Shown one piece after another: positions 25,687 through 35,977 of a DNA stretch of 64,000 nt. The notes below the pieces were generated by a model. That model saw nothing but the letters and a program-made list of their open reading frames with translations, did no database searches and was not told the origin of the DNA. Position 1 is the stretch's first letter; each line of letters begins with the position of its first letter. Made by a program: the position numbers and the translations under genes. Location of the stretch: positions 194,132 to 258,131 of the forward strand of contig NZ_RDBN01000001.1 in the NCBI RefSeq assembly GCF_008042075.1, in the 5' to 3' direction. The stretch is from Streptomyces sp. UW30 (GTDB lineage: Bacteria; Actinomycetota; Actinomycetes; Streptomycetales; Streptomycetaceae).

Positions 25687-26802
25687 TCAGCAGTAGAGGT
25701 TGCCGCCCGGCGAGACGCCGAGGATCGAGGTGAACCGGTTGTAGGCGTCGACGCGGCTCTGCACCTGGGCCGGGTTCTTGCCGTCGCACTCCAGGGAGCC
25801 GTTGATGGAGCGGATGGTCTGGCCGAAGCCGGCTTGGTTCACCATGGCGTTGTGCGGGGTCATCGTGCCGGGGCCGGACTGCGTGTTCCAGTACCAAAGG
25901 CCGGTCTTCCAGGCGACGGCAGCCTCGTTCTGGACCCGCCAGGGGTTGCCCAGCAGGTCGATGCCGAGCGCGTCACCGGCGGCCTTGTAGTTGAAGTTCC
26001 ACGAGAGCTGGATCGGTCCGCGGCCGTAGTAGGCGGCCTGGCCGGCGGGGCAGCCGTAGGGCTGGTTCCAGTCGCAGTAGTGGGGGTAGTTGGCGGTGTT
26101 CTGCTCGACGATGTGGACGAGTCCGCCGGTCTCGTGGTTGACGTTGGCGAGGAAGGCGGCGGCCTCCTGCTTCTTCACCGTGTCACTGCCGGTGTTCGCG
26201 AAGCCCGGGTAGGCGCTCAGCGCGGCGGTCAGGCCGCTGTACGTGTAGAACGAATTCCGGCTCGGGAACATCTGGTTGAACTGCGCCTCGCTGACGACGA
26301 ACCCGGACGGGTTGCCGCCGCCCCCGCTCGCGGGCGCGTTCCACTTCTGGTTGGCTCCGCCGCCGCAGGTCCAGATCTGCAGCCGGGTGCCGTTGGCGCT
26401 GTTGTTGTCCCGGACGTCCAGGCACTTGTTCGCGGCCGGGTTCACGATGTCACGAGCCCCGGAGACCACCCACTGCTGGTTGGCACCGCCCGAGCAGTCC
26501 CACAGCTGGACCGCCGCGCCGTCCGCCGTGCTGCGCTCGACGACGTCCAGACACTTGCCGAGCGCCCGCAGGGTGCCGTCGCCGGAGTTGGACCAGATCT
26601 GCGCGCCGGTCCCGTTGCAGTCGTAGAGCTGTACGGCCGTGCCGTTGGTGTTGCTCGCGCCCGCCACGTCGACGCACTTGCCGGCGAGGCCGGTGATCGT
26701 GCCGTCGGCGGCCCGGGCGGGGGTCACGGTGAGTAGGGCGGTGAGGACGGCGGTGAGCACCGCGAAGATCGCGAGCCGGGGTCTGAGCTGGGTCATGGAC
26801 AT
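25687..26802 (-). CDS. Secreted GH19 chitinase with ricin-type (CBM13) domain
   Basis: 371-residue secreted enzyme. A signal peptide (about 1-31) is followed by a ricin B-type lectin domain (35-157) with three QxW-type repeats (AQIW, NQQW, NQKW), a Gly-rich linker and a GH19 catalytic domain from about 168. The catalytic acid is Glu224 in NHETGG, with the second Glu at about 233. GH19 enzymes invert the glycosidic bond of chitin and often give antifungal activity. The first ATG is favoured by an AAAGGAG site 11 bases upstream. Cotranscription with the NLP gene is likely. Confidence 0.94.
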   Translation of the reverse strand: MSMTQLRPRLAIFAVLTAVLTALLTVTPARAADGTITGLAGKCVDVAGASNTNGTAVQLYDCNGTGAQIWSNSGDGTLRALGKCLDVVERSTADGAAVQLWDCSGGANQQWVVSGARDIVNPAANKCLDVRDNNSANGTRLQIWTCGGGANQKWNAPASGGGGNPSGFVVSEAQFNQMFPSRNSFYTYSGLTAALSAYPGFANTGSDTVKKQEAAAFLANVNHETGGLVHIVEQNTANYPHYCDWNQPYGCPAGQAAYYGRGPIQLSWNFNYKAAGDALGIDLLGNPWRVQNEAAVAWKTGLWYWNTQSGPGTMTPHNAMVNQAGFGQTIRSINGSLECDGKNPAQVQSRVDAYNRFTSILGVSPGGNLYC

Positions 26803-26837
26803 GGTCGAGGACGCTCCTTTGAGGTGTCGGGGGGTGC

Positions 26838-26870
26838 GTCGGCCGCCCCTCGTTGCGAGGGGCGGCCGAC
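26838..26870 (-). terminator. Strong hairpin downstream of the ricin/beta-helix gene
   Basis: Perfect 14-bp stem GTCGGCCGCCCCTC (26838-26851) with GAGGGGCGGCCGAC (26857-26870), five-base loop. No U-tract, as is common for actinobacterial terminators. It separates the beta-helix gene from the GH19 gene. Confidence 0.7.
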
Positions 26871-26889
26871 GGTGGAGCTCAGGGACGCG

Positions 26890-29106
26890 CTACGGGTAGT
26901 TCGTCAGATTGGCCACGTTGGAGCTGGAGTTGGACGGGCCACCCGTGTTGTTGACGACGTGCCGGATGGTGCCCGTGCCGCCGAGCGAGACGGTCACCAT
27001 GCTGGTGAACCGCACTCCCGCGTTGTTCGGCGCCTCGATGGCGTGCTCGGCGGCCACGCTCGAATTGACGTTGAAGAAGCAGTAGCTGCCGAGTCCGTAG
27101 GCCTGGTGGCTGGTGACGGAGTCGGCGACCTTGTAGGCGGCGTAGCCCTGCGTGGAGCCGTTCATCCACGCCGCCTGGTTCGGCGGGTCGTAGGGCATCT
27201 CGTTCTGGTAGAAGTACGTCCGGCCGCCGTTGCCGTTCCAGATGGTCTGGTACTTCTGGTAGTGCTCGACGAACAGGCCGTACGCGGTGACGTTGTCGCC
27301 GTTGACGATCAGGCCGGTGTCGCCGGTGTTGGTGTTCCAGCCGACGCCGCTGCCATGGTCGGCGCGCCAGATCCACATGTGGTCGCCGATGACGTTGTCG
27401 CTGTTGATGACGAGGCTGGTGGTGGCCTTGCCGACGGCGGCGCCGCCGACGCGGAAGTACACGTCGTGCAGGGACGTCGGGTTGGCGGAGTGCGAGGCGG
27501 ACGAGCCCGTCGGGCCGACCTCCATCAGGGTGGGCGAGTTGGTGGTGCCCGCGTCGAAGAGGACGCCCGCGACCTTCACGCCGTCGACGTCGGCCACCTT
27601 CATCGCGGTGACGCCGTTGTCCGGGATGAACGTGGCGAGCCCCAGACCGAGGACGACCGTGTCGGCGCGGTTCACCTGCAACGTCTGGTTGAGGTGGTAG
27701 ACGCCCGGGGTGACCAGGAGATTCTTGCCCGCCGCCAGCGCCGCGTTGATGTCCGCGGCGCTCGCGCCCGGCTTCACGACGTAGAAGGTGTCCATCGACA
27801 GCGAGCTGCCCGACGCGGATCCGCCGGCCCAGCTGGTCGCCGTGGAGTTCGACCGCACCGACGGCACGAACACCTTGTACGTGCCGTCCCCGTCGACGTA
27901 CAGGAACGGCTTCTCCCGGCTGACCGGGCTCTGCGCGACCGTGGTGTACGGAGGGTTCGGGAAGCTGGTGCCCGGGACGCCCTGGCTGCCGACGAAGACC
28001 ATGTTCCAGTTGGAGCCGGTCCAGCTGCCGAGCTGGGAGTTACGGGTCAGCCACTGCTGCTGGGTGCCGGAGTTGACCTGGCCGTCGACCTTGGTGTCGG
28101 CGAACAGGCCGCCGCTGGACCAGCCGCCGTCGTCCAGGGCGAGGTTGCCGCGCAGATGCATCCGGCGGTAGGCCGAGGCCTGCGAGACCGCCCAACGGTC
28201 GCTGCCGCCCGTCGGGTTGACGGACAGGTTCTCGGCGCCGCGCCAGAAGTTCTGGGTGGCGTTCTGCGGCGGGAACCAGTCGGCCTCGGCGTGCACCGCG
28301 CCGTTGATCGTGACCGCGTCCGGGGACAGACCGAGCCCGGCGACCTGGGTGTAGAAGCCGACGTTGACGTCCGCGCTGTAGGAGCCCGGCTTGAACAGGA
28401 CGGCGTAGCGCTGGGAGCCGAACTGGTTCGTCTCCTGCTGCTGGAAGATGGTGTTGAGCCTGCCCTGGATCGTCGAGGACGACATGGACGGGTCGAACAC
28501 GACGACGTTCGGGCCGAGATCCGGGTTGGCGGTCGACTGGTTCACCGGCACCACCTGGAACCGCTGGGCGGCGCTGCCGTTGCACGTGTACTGCACGAAC
28601 TGCACGCTGTCGGCGAGCGAGGCGCCCGGGTCGTCCAGGCACTTGCCGCTGCCCCGGTTGACGAAGCGGTAGACGCCGCCGCCCTCGTCGACGGGCAGCC
28701 ACTGCTGGTTGGCGCCGCCGCCGTAGGCCCACAGATGCACCGGCGCGTTGTCGGCGGTGGACACGTCGGCGACGTCCACGACCTGGCCGGTGTTGTTGCG
28801 GTTGTTGATGCGGACGTAGCCGTCACTGGTGGGCGTGAAGTTCCAGTTCTGGGCCGTGGAGCCGTTGCACGCGTACTGCTGCACGACGGTGCCGTTGGCG
28901 GTGGCGGCCGCCCGGGCGTCCAGGCATCTGCCGCTCGCGGCGTTCATGATGGTCGCGAAGTCCGCGGGCAGCGCGGCGGCCGCGCTCTCCACGGCGCCGG
29001 CGGGCGCGGGAGCCGAGGTGAGCAGGGAGGCGGCTGCCACGGTGACGACCGTGACGGCGGTGGATCTGCGAAGGCGCGTGAGCGCGGGTCGCAACGAGCT
29101 GAGCAC
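26890..29106 (-). CDS. Secreted ricin-domain protein with parallel beta-helix region
   Basis: 738-residue secreted protein. A signal peptide (about 1-38) precedes a ricin-type lectin domain (about 45-195) with QNW, NQQW and QRF repeats and Cys-Leu-Asp triplets. The remaining 540 residues look like a pectate-lyase/GH55-type right-handed beta-helix (many VVLGLGLATF-like strands, short turns, NSDNVIGDHMWIWRADHG). Related proteins are annotated as coagulation factor 5/8 or adenylyl-cyclase-like, which is not informative. It is probably a polysaccharide-active enzyme, perhaps beta-glucan or chitin-associated; the catalytic residues are not identified. Flanked by chitinase genes on the same strand. 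Confidence 0.82.
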   Translation of the reverse strand: MLSSLRPALTRLRRSTAVTVVTVAAASLLTSAPAPAGAVESAAAALPADFATIMNAASGRCLDARAAATANGTVVQQYACNGSTAQNWNFTPTSDGYVRINNRNNTGQVVDVADVSTADNAPVHLWAYGGGANQQWLPVDEGGGVYRFVNRGSGKCLDDPGASLADSVQFVQYTCNGSAAQRFQVVPVNQSTANPDLGPNVVVFDPSMSSSTIQGRLNTIFQQQETNQFGSQRYAVLFKPGSYSADVNVGFYTQVAGLGLSPDAVTINGAVHAEADWFPPQNATQNFWRGAENLSVNPTGGSDRWAVSQASAYRRMHLRGNLALDDGGWSSGGLFADTKVDGQVNSGTQQQWLTRNSQLGSWTGSNWNMVFVGSQGVPGTSFPNPPYTTVAQSPVSREKPFLYVDGDGTYKVFVPSVRSNSTATSWAGGSASGSSLSMDTFYVVKPGASAADINAALAAGKNLLVTPGVYHLNQTLQVNRADTVVLGLGLATFIPDNGVTAMKVADVDGVKVAGVLFDAGTTNSPTLMEVGPTGSSASHSANPTSLHDVYFRVGGAAVGKATTSLVINSDNVIGDHMWIWRADHGSGVGWNTNTGDTGLIVNGDNVTAYGLFVEHYQKYQTIWNGNGGRTYFYQNEMPYDPPNQAAWMNGSTQGYAAYKVADSVTSHQAYGLGSYCFFNVNSSVAAEHAIEAPNNAGVRFTSMVTVSLGGTGTIRHVVNNTGGPSNSSSNVANLTNYP

Positions 29107-29137
29107 GGATTCTCCTTGCCGAGCGAAGCGAGACGGG

Positions 29138-29163
29138 TCCCCCGGCCGAAGGCGGCCGGGGGA
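29138..29163 (-). terminator. Hairpin between GH18 and the ricin/beta-helix gene
   Basis: Perfect 11-bp stem TCCCCCGGCCG (29138-29148) with CGGCCGGGGGA (29153-29163), loop AAGG. It follows the GH18 stop codon by 27 bases. Confidence 0.65.
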
Positions 29164-29190
29164 GAGTCGGTCGACGGTGGGGTGGCTTGA

Positions 29191-30171
29191 TCAGCCGGTG
29201 TATCCGGCGAACACGCGCGTGAAGTCCCAGTCGGACTGGTTCACGCCGGAACAGCTGTCGGCGGGGCCGCCGGTGCAGGGGCGGTCGCGGTTGACGGACC
29301 AGAAGGTCAGCCGCGCCAGGTGGTGTTGCTGGGCGTAGGCGAGCATCGTCCGGAAGTCATTGACTGTCACGGTCTCGTTCTGGTCGGTGATCCCGTTCAT
29401 CGACGAGATGCCCATGGACCGGTAGGCCTGGTCGTCGCCGTAGCCGTACGCCGACTTCAGCGCGTTCTTCAGCCCCTCGGCGGCCCGCACGGACAACTCG
29501 CCCATGTTCTGTCCGTTGCCGCCGAAGTTGAACGGCATGATCGTCCAGGCGTCCACGGTCAGACCGGCGCCCGCGGCCCGGTTGATCAGGCTGGTGTCGG
29601 GCCCGTTCTGCCCCGTGCCGATGGTGACGTACACCTTCAGGCCGGGGTTGTCGGCCTTGACCTTCTTCAGGGCGTCGACGGTGCGCTGCTGCACGGTCGG
29701 GCTGTCGTAGGCGTCGGCTTCGAGGTCGATGTCGATGGCCTTGAGCCCGAAGGCGCTGATGACCTTCTGGTAGGCGGCGGCCAGTTCGCCGGCGCTTGAG
29801 CAGTAGCTCTCCAGCTTGTTGCCGCTCCAGCCGCCGAAGGACGGGACGACGTCACCGCCGCCTGACCGCACGGTGTCGATCGTCCGCTGGTCGACACCGC
29901 CGGTCAGCGCCCGGCCGCCGTCCCACTGCGGGTTGCAGTAGCCGTTGCTGAGCACGAAGGCGAGGGTGAAGTACTTGACGCCGGTGGCGTTGGTGATCGT
30001 GGTGGGGCTCGGCGGGCTGCCCCAGCCGTTGTAGAGGTAGGGCGCCACCGCCATCGGTGCGGCGAGGGCGGCCGGGTCGTCGGGTGCGGCCTGTGCGGGG
30101 GGAGTGGAGAGCAGGCCGGTGGTGAGGGCGAGCGTGGTGAGGGATATGGCCGCGGGGAGAGTTTTGGGCAT
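29191..30171 (-). CDS. Secreted GH18 chitinase-like protein
   Basis: 326-residue secreted protein with signal peptide (about 1-28, ending AQA) and a GH18 barrel. The catalytic motif reads KAIDIDLE (144-151): Asp147, Asp149 and the proton-donor Glu151 are kept, but the first Asp of DxxDxDxE is Lys. SxGG (SFGGWSG, about 111) and the late barrel tryptophan (TFWSVNRD) are present. This form belongs to the small bacterial GH18 group lacking the insertion domain. The ATG at 30171 is preferred because it gives a good signal peptide; a GTG at 30219 is possible. A DasR-like site lies about 100 bases upstream. Confidence 0.88.
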   Translation of the reverse strand: MPKTLPAAISLTTLALTTGLLSTPPAQAAPDDPAALAAPMAVAPYLYNGWGSPPSPTTITNATGVKYFTLAFVLSNGYCNPQWDGGRALTGGVDQRTIDTVRSGGGDVVPSFGGWSGNKLESYCSSAGELAAAYQKVISAFGLKAIDIDLEADAYDSPTVQQRTVDALKKVKADNPGLKVYVTIGTGQNGPDTSLINRAAGAGLTVDAWTIMPFNFGGNGQNMGELSVRAAEGLKNALKSAYGYGDDQAYRSMGISSMNGITDQNETVTVNDFRTMLAYAQQHHLARLTFWSVNRDRPCTGGPADSCSGVNQSDWDFTRVFAGYTG

Positions 30172-30269
30172 GTGCGCGGAAGCCCTTCGTGGGGGGTGAG
30201 CAACCGGGGCCGCGTTCACCTTCTGAACGGTGAGTGCGTCACGAGGTGGTCTGGTTGACCCGTGAACCT

Positions 30270-30285
30270 AAAGGTATGGACCACT
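30270..30285 (-). promoter_or_regulatory. Putative DasR (dre) site upstream of the GH18 gene
   Basis: Read on the minus strand, AGTGGTCCATACCTTT matches the dre consensus ACTGGTCTAGACCAGT in most positions, including the TGGTC and ACC half-sites. DasR controls chitin and N-acetylglucosamine genes in Streptomyces. A weaker TGGTCTGG/TTGACC element lies at 30246-30260. The 274-base gap 30172-30445 contains no gene. Confidence 0.5.
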
Positions 30286-30445
30286 TCCGTCAAGACGTGA
30301 AGTAAGCATTGGCAACAATCAATTGCGGCCCCGCTCGGAACGGGCCGACTCGCCTCCCCGAGTCCCGCCGCGGCACGTGGTACTTCTTGCCTTCCCGGCC
30401 TCGCCGCCGTACCAGTCCGTCGACGATCCGCCTGGTGGCACCGAT

Positions 30446-31099
30446 ATGACGAACCACCCCACCGGCCTGCGCCGCCGTCACGTGTCCGTGGGTCCCGAAC
30501 GACTACTCGCCCTCGGTGACGCCGTGTTCTCCATCGCGATGACACTGCTCGCGCTCGACATCACCGTCCCGGACGGCCTGCCCGAGACCGAGGTCGCCGA
30601 CGCCGTGGCGGATGCCGTGCCCACCATGGGCGCCTATCTGCTCAGCTTCGCCGTCATCGGCACGCTCTGGCTGGTCCAGCACGGCCTGTTCCGCCTGATC
30701 GCGACGCTCGACCGCTGGCTGCTCTTCCTCTACTTCGCGCTCCTGGCACTGGTCGCCGCGCTGCCCTTCCCGACCCGGCTGATCAGCGAGTACGGCGAGA
30801 CGGTCACGGCGACCGCCTGCTATGCGGCGGCGATCGCCCTGGCCGTGTCCCTGATGTGCGGCATGTACGTGCGCCTGCTCGTGAACCCCGCAGCGGCGGC
30901 GCCGCACACCTCTCGCACGGCACTGAAGGGGGAGATCCGCCATGGCGTCCTGCTGGTCCTCGTCTTCGCCACTTCGGTCCCGGTGGCCTTCTACTCCCCG
31001 ACCCTCGCCAAGTACTGGTGGCTGCTGGCCATCGGGACGAGGCTGCTGTACGGCAGGCCGGCCGGCACCTCGCGGGCACCGGCCGACGCGGCGGAGTGA
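30446..31099 (+). CDS. TMEM175 (DUF1211) family membrane protein
   Basis: 217-residue protein with about six membrane helices, of the bacterial TMEM175 family of potassium-selective channels. The N-terminal signature normally reads RxxxFSDAVFAIA; here it is RLLALGDAVFSIAMTLLALDI, so the FSD triplet is changed to LGD. HGLFRLIATLDRWLLFL and later helices match the family. ATG at 30446; the frame is open upstream but without family residues. It stands alone between the GH18 promoter and rox. Ion selectivity is not predictable given the changed motif. Confidence 0.82.
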   Translation: MTNHPTGLRRRHVSVGPERLLALGDAVFSIAMTLLALDITVPDGLPETEVADAVADAVPTMGAYLLSFAVIGTLWLVQHGLFRLIATLDRWLLFLYFALLALVAALPFPTRLISEYGETVTATACYAAAIALAVSLMCGMYVRLLVNPAAAAPHTSRTALKGEIRHGVLLVLVFATSVPVAFYSPTLAKYWWLLAIGTRLLYGRPAGTSRAPADAAE

Positions 31100-31121
31100 C
31101 GCCCCGCCAGGTGTCGCCGGC

Positions 31122-33304
<2,183 letters not shown>

Positions 33305-33311
33305 TGCTTGA

Positions 33312-34499
33312 TCATACTTTCCGGGAATTGCGAACGCTCAGTCGCGAGGGGGACGGGGGACGGGTTCGGGGAAGTCCGTAGAGGCGGCGGGCGTTGTCGT
33401 CGGCTGTCCACGCCGCGATCCGCAGCGCGTCCGGCAGGCTCAGCTCGTCGGCGTCCACCCGTTCCTGGAGCAGTTCGCCCAGGCCGCGACGGAACGCCAG
33501 TGCGCCGAGCCGGTACGACTCGGCCAGACCATAGGCGTCGGAGCTGTACAGCAGTTTGCGGAACGGGGTGATCTCCAGGGCTTCGGCCAGGATCGCATGG
33601 GAGCGGGCCGGGCCGACATGGTGCAGGGTGAGGCCCACGTCCAGGTACACCTGCTCGAAGACGGCCGCCAGATAGGCGGCCTGGCGTTGGTACGGCCAGC
33701 AGTGCAGCAGCAGGACCGGGATCGTGCCCTTCGTCAGATGCAGCCAGTCCGTGAGGTGGGTGGGGTCCACCCGGTGCAGGCGGATGTCGTTGTCGCCGAA
33801 ACCGGTGTGCAACTGGAGCGGGAGCCCCAGGTCGACCGCGGTCCACAGCAGATGCCGTACCAGGACCGGGTCGGCCAGCCGTCCGCCGTCCGCCAGCCAC
33901 TGGCGGGCCGCCGCGGCGACGAGCGCGTCCGAGGGGCGCGCCGGGTCCAGGTCGAAGCCGGTGCGGTAGGCGGCCACCGACTTCACGGCCACCACGCCCG
34001 GACGCCGTACCGCCTCCTCGGCGGCCGTGCGGAACGCGCCGGGGTACGCGTCCGGTTCGACTCCGGCGGCCGCGACCGCCTCGGCCACCGACTCCAGCCG
34101 TACGACCTCGTACGCGGCAGCGCCGGCGCCGGCGCTCTGCGCCAACTCCTCGGGTGTGGTGATCGGGTGGGGCGTGTATCCCGTGTCGACGCAGAACGCC
34201 TCGGTTGCGGCGGCGGTCAGGAACCGTCGGTTCACCTCGTCCGCGCCCAGCTCCGCACGCCGGGCCAGATAGGCGTCGGCCGGGGCGTGCCGCGGCAGGT
34301 CCAGCAGGGGTGCGCAGTGGCGGCGTACGGCGAGGCCGAGCGGGGTGTCGAAGGTGGAGATGCCGGGCCAGGGCTCACCCTCGGTGAGCAGGGACTCGAA
34401 GCCGGCGCTGTCCAGGTCGGCGGTGACGATCCCATGGCAGTGATGGTCCACCAGCGGCAGCGCCGCGAGCGCCTCGTGGACCGGCCCTGTGGCGCTCAT
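33312..34499 (-). CDS. Amidohydrolase family protein (FluG N-domain-like)
   Basis: 395-residue amidohydrolase-2 type barrel. Metal and catalytic residues are visible in VDHHCHG (N-terminus), LQLHTGFGDND, LLLHCWPYQRQAAYLA and LLYSSDAYGLAE. It starts one base after the glutamine-synthetase-like gene stops, so translation is coupled. In fungi the FluG protein fuses an amidohydrolase of this kind to a glutamine-synthetase domain. Here the same two modules are separate adjacent genes. Likely role: hydrolysis of, or exchange with, a gamma-glutamyl compound; substrate unknown. Confidence 0.86.
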   Translation of the reverse strand: MSATGPVHEALAALPLVDHHCHGIVTADLDSAGFESLLTEGEPWPGISTFDTPLGLAVRRHCAPLLDLPRHAPADAYLARRAELGADEVNRRFLTAAATEAFCVDTGYTPHPITTPEELAQSAGAGAAAYEVVRLESVAEAVAAAGVEPDAYPGAFRTAAEEAVRRPGVVAVKSVAAYRTGFDLDPARPSDALVAAAARQWLADGGRLADPVLVRHLLWTAVDLGLPLQLHTGFGDNDIRLHRVDPTHLTDWLHLTKGTIPVLLLHCWPYQRQAAYLAAVFEQVYLDVGLTLHHVGPARSHAILAEALEITPFRKLLYSSDAYGLAESYRLGALAFRRGLGELLQERVDADELSLPDALRIAAWTADDNARRLYGLPRTRPPSPSRLSVRNSRKV

Positions 34500-34500
34500 G

Positions 34501-35904
34501 TCAGTACTTCCACCGGTACGCCGCGGCCACCTGGTCCTCGTCGAACCCGGCGACCGCTTCGATCTCGCCCTGTCGTACGGCGATCACGGCGTCGGCGAGC
34601 ACCGGGCCCAGCGCGTCCCGCAGCAGCCGGCTGGCGCGGAACTCCTCGACGGCCTCGGCCAGCGAGGTCGGCAGCCTGCGCACCCCTCGGGCGGCCACGT
34701 CCTGCGCACCGAGCTGCGCCGGGTCGCCGGTGATCTCCTCGGGCAGCCGCGCGCCCGACGCCAGTCCGTCCAGACCGGCGGCGATCAGGCAGCCCAGGGC
34801 CAGATACGGGTTGGCGGCCAGGTCCACCGGCTTCACCTCCAGGTTGGCTGCCTGGTCGCGGTGGCCCGCCGTGCCGGTGACCACGCGCAGGCCCGCCTCC
34901 CGTGTCTCCCGGCCCCATGCCGTGAACACCCCGGCCCACTGCGAGGGTTTGAGCCGCAGATAGCTGGCCGGGCTCGGCGCGGTCACCGCTGTCAGGGCGG
35001 GGAGATGGGCGAGGACGCCGCCCGTGAAGGACTCGGCCTCGGTCCGCATGCCGTGGCGGCGGTCACCGCCCGCGTGCAGGTTGACCCCGTCGCGCCAGGC
35101 GGAGAGGTGGACATGGCCGCCGTTGCCGACGCCCTGCCCGAGGACCGCCGGGGCGAACGACACCGCGAGGCCGTGGCGCTGCGCCACCGCCCGGATCGTC
35201 TGCCGCAACAGCACGCTGCGGTCGGCCGCCGCCACCGGGTCCAGCGCCGCCACCGACAGCTCGAACTGCCCGGCCGCGTACTCCGGATGGAACTGGTCGA
35301 CCTCCACGCCCTGCCGCGCGAGCGCCGCCAGCAGATCGGCGGCGCAGTCGCTCAACTCGACCTGGCGGGTGGCGCCGTACGCCGGACCCGTGACGGCCGG
35401 CACGAACGCGCCGTCGGCACCGGGCGGCCGCCCGAAGGCCCACTCGATCTCGATGCCCGCCTTGAAGGTGAGGCCGTCGCGTTCGGCGGCCTCCCGGACC
35501 GTGCGCCGCAGGAAGGTACGGCCGCACCCGGGATGCCGCTCGCCCTCCTGGGTGATCCGGTCGACCGGCGCCCACGCCCAGCCGGGCTGACCGGCGAGCT
35601 CCACCAGCTGGTCCAGGTCGGGGTACAGGCGCAGATCGCCGTCCGGGGAGCCGAGGACGTCGGTCGTGACGATGGAGTCGTTCGCCAGGAACGTGTCGAA
35701 CACCGGCGACATCCCGACGCCCCAGGCCGCCGCCGAGGCCAGCTTCGCCGTCGGGATCGTCTTCACCCGGGCGATGCCCGCCGTGTCGACGTAGGCCAGG
35801 ACGATCCCGTGCACACCCCGCCCGGCCAGCTCGCCGCTCAGCGCGGTGGCCCGCTCGACGTCACCGGGACGCCCGCCCGGAGCGGGGTCGGCAAGGGTGG
35901 TCAT
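34501..35904 (-). CDS. Glutamine synthetase-like protein (GlnA3/GlnA4 or FluG C-domain type)
   Basis: 467-residue member of the glutamine synthetase superfamily. Motifs: EIEWAFG (metal/Glu site), EYAAGQFELSV, GNGGHVHLS (ATP/His), SYLRLKPSQWAG and NLEVKPVDLAANPYLALG, the last replacing the usual RxxDxxANPYL with Lys. These changes, and the absence of the adenylylation loop, argue against a housekeeping GlnA and for a gamma-glutamyl-amine ligase such as those for polyamines or ethanolamine. ATG at 35904. Coupled to the amidohydrolase gene downstream. Confidence 0.86.
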   Translation of the reverse strand: MTTLADPAPGGRPGDVERATALSGELAGRGVHGIVLAYVDTAGIARVKTIPTAKLASAAAWGVGMSPVFDTFLANDSIVTTDVLGSPDGDLRLYPDLDQLVELAGQPGWAWAPVDRITQEGERHPGCGRTFLRRTVREAAERDGLTFKAGIEIEWAFGRPPGADGAFVPAVTGPAYGATRQVELSDCAADLLAALARQGVEVDQFHPEYAAGQFELSVAALDPVAAADRSVLLRQTIRAVAQRHGLAVSFAPAVLGQGVGNGGHVHLSAWRDGVNLHAGGDRRHGMRTEAESFTGGVLAHLPALTAVTAPSPASYLRLKPSQWAGVFTAWGRETREAGLRVVTGTAGHRDQAANLEVKPVDLAANPYLALGCLIAAGLDGLASGARLPEEITGDPAQLGAQDVAARGVRRLPTSLAEAVEEFRASRLLRDALGPVLADAVIAVRQGEIEAVAGFDEDQVAAAYRWKY

Positions 35905-35977
35905 ACGGTCTCGGTCTCCTCGGCGAACGGGGCCGGCTCGTGCCGGTTCGTTTCGCTTCGTGCGGTCCCTGTCGGCG

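Noticed and set aside
26824..29190. Very long open frame on the plus strand opposite the ricin/beta-helix gene
   Set aside because: It is a compositional shadow of the minus-strand gene: Val/Gly/Arg/Asp-rich, without any recognisable domain, while the minus frame has a signal peptide and ricin repeats.
30246..30260. Second DasR site near the GH18 promoter
   Set aside because: TGGTCTGG and TTGACC are spaced wrongly compared with the dre consensus; kept only as a weak note.
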